A DNA stretch of 64,000 nucleotides from Xenoacremonium recifei (taxonomy: Eukaryota; Ascomycota; Sordariomycetes; Hypocreales; Nectriaceae), in contig WOFQ01000025.1 in assembly GCA_012184525.1 (NCBI GenBank), positions 372,001 through 436,000 of the forward strand, written 5' to 3'. The position numbers were made by a program, and so were the translations under genes. A model generated the notes under the pieces. It ran no database searches and was not told the DNA's origin. It worked only from the letters and a program-made list of their open reading frames with translations. This document shows positions 55,732-64,000 of the stretch, piece after piece (the stretch's first letter is position 1; each line of letters begins with the position of its first letter).

Positions 55732-58052
55732 TCATTCGTGTGTCATATCTAGTTGGGGGTCAGGATTAGGGATAAAATCCGGCAGCGAGAACCTGTGATG
55801 ACAGCTTTGAGCGACCAGAGGGACCCGAGGAAGTTTCACGGCGGGGACGCACCAAAAATCGCCATAAAATGCTTGAAGATCCAGGTCGACTCGAGGAGAC
55901 ATGCTCAAGACAGATCCAGGGGCTGGTGGTTGAAGAAGACTCTCCAGTACCGATTGGAGGGTGCGCTTGGCCTGGAGGAATAGCTCGTAGTTGCCATCGC
56001 TCGGACCATGCAAGACATCAAGGTGGTAAGTTAAGAGGCATAGATTCTCTACTGCCTGACGTCTCAAGACGGGATCAGGTCCTCCAGCCCACCAAGGCGA
56101 GTAAGGTTGGGTCAGACAAAGGCTGAGGACTCCGGCCGCAGGCAGGGCACAAGATGTCACCTAATTTGTAGGGTAAACGAATCAGCCATACTCCAGTCGG
56201 TCCCTCTAACTTTTGAACAAGGAGACGAATCTAACCCGAATGAGAAAAAACGAAGCAAGCTCACCCTCCATGCTAATGATATGAAGCCAAGCTTCGGTAA
56301 ATTCTCTCGTCTTATTAAGGCTTGGTTGACCCAGGTGAGAAGCTCCGTGGCAGACCGGAACAGTTCGTCTGGGTTTTGATATACCTGGCGCCACGCAGCC
56401 CATTCTATCAGGAAGACTGTGTGAAGAAAATAGAGCCTGATAAGGTGTAGTCTTTCGGTTTCATGGCGATCCCTCTTCGTTTGCCAAACCTCAAACGAGG
56501 AAGGGGCCAAGTGAACCGGTAAGCGTCCCCAGGCTTCAAGTATGCTGGTCCGCAACACACTATTTCATTTTAATGCTACATTAGCATCAGGTTCTCGTAA
56601 CTGTCAAGATGGCGAGGGTTAGTCTGTACCTGATACAATCTAAGGCTTCTGGCTTTTCATGATTGAGTAGGAGCTCCAATACATCTTCTCTAATCATCGA
56701 GCTGACCATTGTCCAACGAAGAATTGTTTCGTGTTCCGACGATTGCTCACGCCACATCGACGTTATAGCCTCGTTAATGCCAACCGGAAATCCGGCAGTG
56801 CAGAACCGTTTGCTCAGGCGTGGCGGCCTGCCCAGGAAGGTAGCGAGAGCAATGTCGGCAGCATAGACATGAACTAATATTCGTTTGCGCAATTCGAGAA
56901 GGAATTCAGGGAGTTTGTAGCAATCCTCATGATGAACTCTCTGGTGAAGGCCGGCCGCGAGAAGGGCGTTGGCAGCATCATTGAACGCATGCCAAGTATT
57001 ATAGCCTGTAGCGGATCAATAAGTGGCTGTTGAGATAAATCATAGCTTTTAGGGGGGCGGCGACATACTCTGATCACCGTAGAAAACCGACTGCAGCAGA
57101 TAGTTTTGATAGAGAAAGATGACCTGGACTTCGTTCAATGTGTCAAACGACTCGCAGAATGAGGCACACTTAGTGCTGCAGTTGATCATATTCATCCGGA
57201 GCGTCTGTCTCTCTTGTTCGCTTTTGCAAATCGGGTTCGGAGCTCTCGTCTCACCTGCAGCGATGCTATAACCCATCAGCAGTTGCCTATGTGAATTGCT
57301 AGCGTCCTCCATCTGGAGGCTTCCTACCCAACAAGAGTCATGATGATTCCAACTGTCTCCCATCGTAACTGCGAACCAGTGAACTGTCCAACAAAATCTG
57401 TAAGTGCCATCGATTTGTTCAACTCCAGTGCTTGGTTGCCCCGATCAAACATACGCTGCGATACGGCCAAGAGACTGTCCCGCCAATCAGAGGAATTGTG
57501 CAAGTCTTCCATCTCCTTCTTGATCGTCTTGACAAAAGGATCAACCAGAAATGCCCCCAAATGCGATTCCAGCCCGTTATCATGCCAGGCACTGAAGATC
57601 CGGTAGAGGAAGTCATCAACCATGACGGCAAATAACATGTCCAAGATGCCAACACCTTCCTCGACCATCCGGCTCCGGTTCGCCAACAACGCGTTCCTTC
57701 GGCTGGCCCCCTCTGCATGGTCTTCACCGCCGTGAGGGACGAGGTTTCCATGATGATCCAAATTGTCTAAAACCGAGCTGAGAGAGGATGGGCCCTGGAA
57801 GCCTGGATTGGGATAAAGCTTGACAATGGACACTCCCTCAGACGGAGCAAGCAGCCCAGTGGCAGTTGGGGTCACCTTCTGCTCCACCTTCTGCGACTTG
57901 ATCTTGGCCCGTTTGAATGGATCCTTTCGGTAAATACACTGATCCCGAATACTCCGATTGGTGCAGCGTGAACAGACTGGACGCTGGTGATCGCAGGCCA
58001 GCTTCACTAAGCGACATGGCTCACAAGATGGTATTCGTTTGCAAGGATTCAT
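55732..58052 (-). CDS. Zn(II)2Cys6 transcription factor, six exons
   Basis: A nuclear regulator of 660 aa with exons 58052-57328, 57286-57069, 57005-56630, 56559-56265, 56160-55853 and 55792-55732. The zinc cluster is at residues about 10-39, with C-x2-C-x6-C-x6-C-x2-C-x8-C spacing, starting SCEPCRLVKLACD. The fungal_trans region includes FTGSQLRWETVGIIMTLVG (about 228-246), AADIALATFLGRPPRLS and ALPAAGVLSLCL. The start at 58052 (MNPCKR) is preferred to an ATG 29 codons upstream. The 41-nt first intron is short but is the only join that keeps frame. It is convergent with the dipeptidase gene, ending 36 bp from it, and is a candidate regulator of the wall-fragment genes. Confidence 0.85.
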
Positions 58053-58461
58053 TGCATCCGCCGATGGGATTGATTGCAGGCACAATGGACGGATGAATAA
58101 ATGAACTAGGTCAGACTTGGTGCCTGAAGCAACAAGCAAAGAGCAGGACCAGGTGACCAGGCAACTGTTTACAGAAACAAAAGAGAGACCTCAAGATAAG
58201 AGACACAGCTTTGTTGTTGGGGACTAGAGGGCGACTCCACTAAGGAGTGCCGAGGCCGAAAGGATCTCCGGAAAGCCCGACACCCAAATAACGGATAAGC
58301 CGCTCTAGTGTCCATCAATAATTTTTGGAGGCATATAATGGAGGTGACTGGAACGTGAGGCATCCAAGCCAGCGGCTCTGTACTTTAAGGCTTCAATTAT
58401 GCACGAGAAAAGCACGCGTTCCAGGGAAAGGAGAGCAAGAGAACGAATATGTATGAGGTAT
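58053..58461. other. Intergenic between two leftward regulators
   Basis: Promoter region of the 55732-58052 regulator and 3' flank of the broken one. No distinct element is seen. Confidence 0.45.
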
Positions 58462-60439
58462 TCATATTGAACCCTCCGCGATGTTACTAGCTAGATCCAT
58501 GTGATCGAACAGAAATTGAGGCTCAGTTAGTTCGAAGAGCCATCCAACCGATAGCTGTAACCAGATGGACTGCATGTCAACGAGTCTCACTGAAGTGTCA
58601 CCAATAGCAAACTTGATGGACGCTTGTAGGTGAGGGAGGGATATGACAGATGGATATCCATCGCCTGGTTGCGGCCGAAAGTCGCCGCCGCTCCCATCTT
58701 CATCAGAATCCTCAGATGGTGGCTGCGCATCCGGACCCAGTATATCCTGACTCGATTCCCCAAGATAGGCCGCTCTATAGAGGGCATGCATAATATTTAA
58801 AGACATCAACCAACGTCTCGCGACTTTCCATTCGGGAACCCACGATGCTACAAGCTGATGGACAAGATTGAAAAAGGAGTCCGCCTTGCGTTGGACTCCC
58901 TCGTCGGAATAGGCCTCATCCTTTGCATACTGGAGCCAAAGAAATGTGTTGGCGGCCACCAGAACTGAGAAGGCTACCCAGATGCTCTGGAGGGATTGCC
59001 GAGCCGTCTCATGTTCCTGGTCCATGATCTCGGCTAGGATCTCGCCAACTTGGAGAGCATTGGAGACGCAGACTTCAATGAGCTGTTCGTCTCGGTGCAA
59101 GTAGGACCAGCCAGCCGCATCAACCAAGTCCACAAGCTGGGTATAAAACGCAACGTGAGGCAAATAACACTGATGAGCAACACAGGCGGCGCTACGAAGC
59201 AGGAGGTGAATTCCCACGAAGGATTTCCCCATTCCGAGCTCACACTGGCCGCGAAACCCGGGTGCGCTCCATTGAAGACTTGGATGCAACGAGGCGATCT
59301 AGTCATTCATGGCCTGATATCGTCTGAAAAAAATACTTCGGTTATCGGTCGGCGGGTAGATATCCAAGCGTCTCCGTGAGTACACGGTGAAGTCGGCAAG
59401 GTCGCTCCATAGGCAAACCGTCCGGATCATGTACGGGCTCAAGCCCATCTCTGACGGACGACGATAGGACGCAACATCCCCTAGGCGTATCCCCCTTGTC
59501 TCTTCTTGATAGTACAAAGAAGCGTCGCTGATCGGAACCGGGATTTCCACGTTGTCGAGATCGACGGTGCGATGTTTGGCCAGGAAGTGGGCAAGGGCTC
59601 GGTCAAAGAGCACGCAAGCCCAAAAGGTTCGCCGGCGCACCTCCTGCTCCCTCTGACTGTGTTTCTGGTGGAAATCCTTGTTGAGCCGCATTATCTCGGC
59701 CATGCGGATTGCAGTGCCGGCAAAAAGCCAATGGCGAGAGCCTGAGTTGGACAAGAGCTCGGCTTTTGCCAGCACTAGGTGACCCTGAACATTGGAGACT
59801 GGTGGTGTGAATTAGTTATCTCGCGTAAAACGATTTCAAGTTGTGACCCGGATATTACCTGTCGGCTGATCCGAGACAGCCTTAGCCTTGGAACGGGCTT
59901 CTTCTATAAAGCATTTCAGCACGTCATGGCCTGAGGATAATTGAAACAGTGCCCGGGCCTCCTTGTCATCCAGGTACGGGCTACAGAGTGCGATGACAGC
60001 GGAGGAAAGCAGAGCATCTTGCTTGCACTTGTGCTCAAAATCTGGGCGATAGTCAAACGAGCAGAAATCTGTGGCGAAGTGACGCTCGAAGAAGAGAGTC
60101 AGGCAGGTTGTAAGACCACGGCCTTTTCGCAGGGCCTCGCAGTCGATCGACGGCAAGCCAGAATGGAGCGTAAGTGCCTGAGGAGATGATGCTGTAGCCA
60201 GTCCGTCGGGGGATTGCCAGACGCAAGTTATCTGTTTCTTCGAACATAACCGGCAACGAGGGCGAATCCCATCGCATTTCGACTTGCGACGGCGACTATA
60301 GCGCGTAAAAATCAGTATAGATGAGGCAGGAAGGGGGAGCAGTGGGCGAAAACTCTCGCAGGCGTACTTACCAGGATTCGCAGGCTTGGGGAGTTCTAGA
60401 AGAAGCCCTGCGCATCAGTCCATAACTGGCGGAGTCCAT
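58462..60439 (-). pseudogene. Zn(II)2Cys6 transcription factor interrupted by one nonsense codon
   Basis: Exons 60439-60372, 60295-59859 and 59798-58462 would give about 613 codons. The intron of 76 nt splits the zinc cluster, and joining gives ACESCRRRKSKCDG, then CRLC and TCVW. The central fungal_trans region is intact (EVRRRTFWACVLFDRALAHFLA, then LWSDLADFTVYSRRR). At 59299-59301 an in-frame TAG follows YQAMND. The frame then continues with IASLHPSLQWS. Relatives have Trp at this position (RL..W..SLP), so TGG to TAG, a single transition, is the simplest account. No intron with valid phases removes it convincingly; GTGTAC to GACTAG is formally possible but would delete conserved residues. 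An upstream in-frame ATG at 60565 exists. Confidence 0.75.
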
Positions 60440-61364
60440 GGGGATGGATGTTGACGGGAAATCCGACGGCTGGCGAATATTGGGACGGGGAATGAGAACC
60501 CGTTTTTGGGTGGGGAAGGGCCACTTCGGACCCCAACTAAGAGTTCCCCAATCAGAAAACATCAAAATAATTAGTCAGGGCTCGGGGAACACGCACACAA
60601 ACTCTCTCACGAGGCAAATAGCCAACCGCAGAGAGACACTGCGAATAAACCATTACTATTTTAATTATGATTTATAATGCTGGATGAAAACGTAAGATAA
60701 CAGCTTGCTGTAAGTATCAACCTCAGATCGTAAGAGCTAAATAGAATACTGGGTCCCTTGGTACCGAATGTCACGACCCATGTCGAACATGCTATCATTT
60801 GTCACGTTGGTGGCACGTGACTGAGGTCGCTCACACCCAAAAGGTTGAGCACAACGAATTACTTTCAAGTGCCACATATATAGATCTGAGGTGCAGTACC
60901 ACCTCACTCTACCTCCTCTTAGAATAGCCCCAGTATAATGATCTGGCTTTCCTAACTATAGGGTAGGTTCGACGGATCAAAGGGTTCCTTATTAGGTAGT
61001 AGTATAGGCACGTAGATCTGAGCGTTAATGAGTTCTTATGTGTGGTGATTATAAATAAATTATAATAACCAAAGTTGCATTAATATCTGAGGTAGCTAGG
61101 ATGACTATTCCGAGGTTTGTAGGCCTGTCTATATACTTGGGTATTTTGTGATGTATGTTGTAGATAGTAGATACGGATCGATGTTACGTAACACAGGTAC
61201 TTATGCGCCACTAACTATTTTAATCCCTCGGATGCCGAGAACATTTCCGACTTCTTCATTCCGTGACCTACCTTACCTGACTTGGAACTGCTGCGCATTT
61301 ACGAACATATATATATCGCGACGACGTGATTCCCTGGTTTAGATCCACACCTGTCTTAGGCAGA
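60440..61364. other. Divergent intergenic region, AT-rich
   Basis: Lies between the broken regulator and the double-cluster regulator. Strongly AT-rich between about 60640 and 61160. No gene is seen. Confidence 0.5.
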
Positions 61365-63632
61365 ATGGAGACTTACCAGAGCTCCTTCACAGCTGTGTCT
61401 TCTCAATTGAATACGGGGCCTTGCTCTCAATGCAAATGGCGAAAGGTAAGGACGCCAATATATGTACGCAAAAATTTCCGGCGGTCCTTGACCCCCCGTA
61501 CTGATGCTCCCGATCCCTAGGTCCGATGTGATAGACGTCTGACTACCTGTGGCAATTGTACTCGTCTGGGCCTCACCTGTTCCCTTCCACTCCCACTGAC
61601 AACTAGGGAGAATGATTCAAGGCCGATCGAGCGGCCTCGACTGCGGGGAACTAGAGCCTGCATTAAATGCCGAGAGAAAAAGGTGCGATGCTCTGAAGAC
61701 ATGCCACAATGTGGATATTGCCAACGTCAGGCGCTACCGTGTTCCTATCCTCCCCTGAAACGACCTCGTCGGAGATCAGAGACAAACGACACCACAGCAG
61801 CACGGAGACGAGTAGTCGAATCCGAACAAAACGAGCGGGCTATCGGCCGAAACGCGAATCTGGGAGCTATGATTGCAAGTGAGATGATGGATCTTGTGGA
61901 CACTTTCTTTGACACAATTTATCCGCTGCCCTCCTACGCCTTCTTGCACCCTGAGACGACCAAGAAGAGGTGTCGAGAGGGCCACTCGCATAAGCCCTTG
62001 AAATTCGCGATATGTGCCATAGCCTCCCTGTACACTGGCTGCAGACGAGAGCTGGCTTCGCAATGGGTGCAGGATGCTGAGCAGAGCATCTGGCAACACC
62101 TGGAGTGTCCTACTGTGCCGCGATTACAGACGCTGTTACTCGTCATACACCATCAGATGGAATCGCGCCGCTTTGAACGGGCTTTCATGCTTACCGCAAC
62201 TGCTGCCCGGTTTGCATCCGCCATGCGGTTGAATCATGAGCGTCCAGAGTTGGACCCCGTCGCGAGGGAGGTTCGACGCCGTATCGTGTGGTCTTTGAAG
62301 ATTGTGGAAAAATACTTTTATGTTGGCCTGCCCCAGTTCGAGCTCTGCCCTTTCGAGTCCATCTTCATCGACTTCCCGCTCCCGGAGGAGAGATTCTGCC
62401 CCGAACACGTCGGTGAGCACGGAGCCTACAGCCTCTTGGTTAGACTAGAATCGGTCAGGAGAGACATCATCAAATTGACCAGAACAGTCGTGGCATCTGA
62501 GGAACCCCAACCATCGCTAACCAACCTCATCCAGCATCACAAAAAGTCTCTGAGTGAGATCGGAACGTTGATGCCCAACGGACCGATGCTTTCACTTGGT
62601 GAGATCCCGGGTCTGCTGGAGAGCCCCTGGCTACCGAGACACCTTCTCCTGCATATCTCGTGGCATCAAGCCCATTGTGATCTCAACCGCATCCTCGTTC
62701 GAGGTTACCTAGATGCGGCTCCCGTCTTAGTGCTAGACGCTTTGCCTAGCGAGGATCTCATCGCTGCGGAGGGGGAATGCCTCAGACATGTTACTTCTAT
62801 CATACAGCTCTTCACCACGTTAAACCAGCTGAGCACCTCCTGCTGTCTACTCGAGTTGGACACTGCCATCTGCGTATACCAGGCCTCACGTCTTCTGAGC
62901 TTTATCTCTTGGTTCGGTCGGCATCCAGAACGTCCCAGCCCCGAGTTTGCTGCCAGTAGAGTAGACCTCTGCATTACAGCATTGAGACGCTTCTTCCCCT
63001 CGACACTCGTCTCACTTATTATCGAGGAGTTGGAACGCATAAGCCGAGAATTCTCAAAACAGGTACGGGTCCACCAAGAGGAGCGGCAGCTGCAGAAGCG
63101 GTATCGAATAGCCCCAACAACAGTCGTGAACCAAACTCCTTCGAGTCCTACTCTAGTCGAGTCTTTAGGGATAGAAAGTCGATCGGGCTTAGCGGTGCGG
63201 GAGAGACTCGCGATTCACAGTCTTCTCCGCCTTGCCTCTTTCTCCTTTGGCGAGGAAGATGAACCCCAAGATGAATCCAGCAAAGACCACCAACAGCATC
63301 CAGCAGTTACAGGCAGGATTGACCAGGCTCGTGCAGTCAGTTCAACATTAGCAGTTTCGGCCCTTGGGCATTGTGACACGACTGGGTCAGAAAATGACAG
63401 TACCGTGCAGATTATCCCGCCTTTGAGCACCGAGACCGAAATCTCAAACTCTCTAGACCTAGATCTGAACATCGGCGAGATCGACTGGGATACGGATGGC
63501 GGTCATGAGTCGGGAAATAGGGACTATGAGATGGAGATAGAGGAGACACACGTGTCCTCTATTTCGTATAGTGAGGATCAGGGAGACTGGGATCCTTCTC
63601 TGCTGTCCATGTTCAGTGTTCCTTTTCATTAG
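61365..63632 (+). CDS. Transcription factor with two tandem Zn(II)2Cys6 clusters
   Basis: A nuclear regulator of 730 aa in two exons (61365-61445, 61521-63632). The first zinc cluster (residues about 20-46) is split by the 75-nt intron: PCSQCKWRK, then VRCDRRLTTCGNC and LTC, with spacing C-x2-C-x6-C-x6-C-x2-C-x6-C. A second, equally complete cluster follows at about 78-104: ACIKCREKKVRCSEDMPQCG, then YC and LPC. Most family members have only one. The long middle region (about 140-560) resembles the fungal-specific regulatory domain: VRRRIVWSLKIVEKYFYVGLP-like sequence and a later HLLLHISWHQAHCDLNR. The C-terminus is acidic (about 640-730) and could activate. The start is the first ATG. Its targets are unknown. 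Confidence 0.88.
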
Positions 63633-64000
63633 TAAAATAGTATCTGCTGCCTCTTCTTACACTACCTAATTACATGAACTCATCACACTTGCAATCTATT
63701 TTTGATCGCAAAACTCCTACCCCTTCATTTACTGTATTGCGTTGTACATAAATAATTGAGCATTTATATAAAAAGCTCCTTTATTTTAAAAGTCATTCGG
63801 CTTAGAATCCTGAATAACTACTTTCCTGCTTAGGACCCTGTAGCTAGCATCAAGCAATTTTCACATACACCGACCGTCCTCCGGGGCTGGAACGTTGCAC
63901 CATCGGTCGGCGCTCATTTCGGACCGATGATCTTCGGGTGTCGCAGATGTGCCTCGATCTGGCATGGCGGGCCTTCTCCCCGCATCACTCCGATTTGATA
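63633..64000. other. Right edge, no gene confirmed
   Basis: 3' flank of the last regulator. Small minus-strand open frames run in from the window edge after about 63850, but they are too short to call. Confidence 0.4.

Noticed and set aside
59299..59386. An intron that would splice out the TAG in the regulator at 58462-60439
   Set aside because: GTGTAC..GACTAG is phase-compatible but would delete residues conserved in the family and has a poor acceptor tract,so a nonsense change is simpler.
60960..61000. Possible tRNA T-loop-like GGTTCGA string
   Set aside because: No matching acceptor stem or anticodon arm could be paired around it.

Overview
The window looks like accessory chromosome sequence from a filamentous ascomycete (Pezizomycotina; Eurotiales- or Hypocreales-like is a guess). 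The signs are short introns of about 41-180 nt with GT..AG (once probably GC..AG) borders, many Zn(II)2Cys6 regulators, HET-domain proteins, MFS permeases, a WSC wall protein and a decayed NACHT gene. Gene models were spliced by eye from reading-frame continuity and family resemblance. Most junctions are firm, and the doubtful ones are flagged in the entries.

Region 1 (0.5-12 kb) is an amide-use neighbourhood: a Zn cluster regulator, a six-exon amidase-signature hydrolase, a second regulator, a DHA1-type MFS permease with a 17-nt micro-exon, and a divergent single-exon amidase. The permease and second amidase share a promoter rich in GATA-factor and CCAAT motifs. Region 2 (12.5-17 kb) is a divergent pair: a monocarboxylate-type MFS porter and a Zn cluster regulator.

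Region 3 (17.5-34.4 kb) alternates HET-domain genes with surface or secreted proteins: a GPI-type protein joining a bacterial-style choice-of-anchor L domain to a WSC domain, a secreted HExxH metallopeptidase, and a 1,154-aa Ser/Thr-rich adhesin-like protein. Region 4 (35-48 kb) holds a CUE-vWA protein, a phosphotransferase-fold kinase, a divergent regulator/aldo-keto reductase pair, relics of a NACHT gene and of a regulator paralogous to the neighbouring one, and a glycosylated membrane protein.

Region 5 (50-64 kb) is the most interesting. A Dal5-like permease is divergent from a peptidoglycan-type N-acetylmuramoyl-L-alanine amidase that shows no signal peptide, followed by a membrane M19 dipeptidase and three regulators. 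One regulator carries a nonsense codon and one carries two Zn clusters in tandem. A 12-bp CGG-bearing motif is shared by the permease/amidase promoter and the region upstream of the dipeptidase. I propose, as inference, a bacterial cell-wall fragment uptake and degradation cluster. No tRNA, rRNA, CRISPR or intact transposon was recognised.
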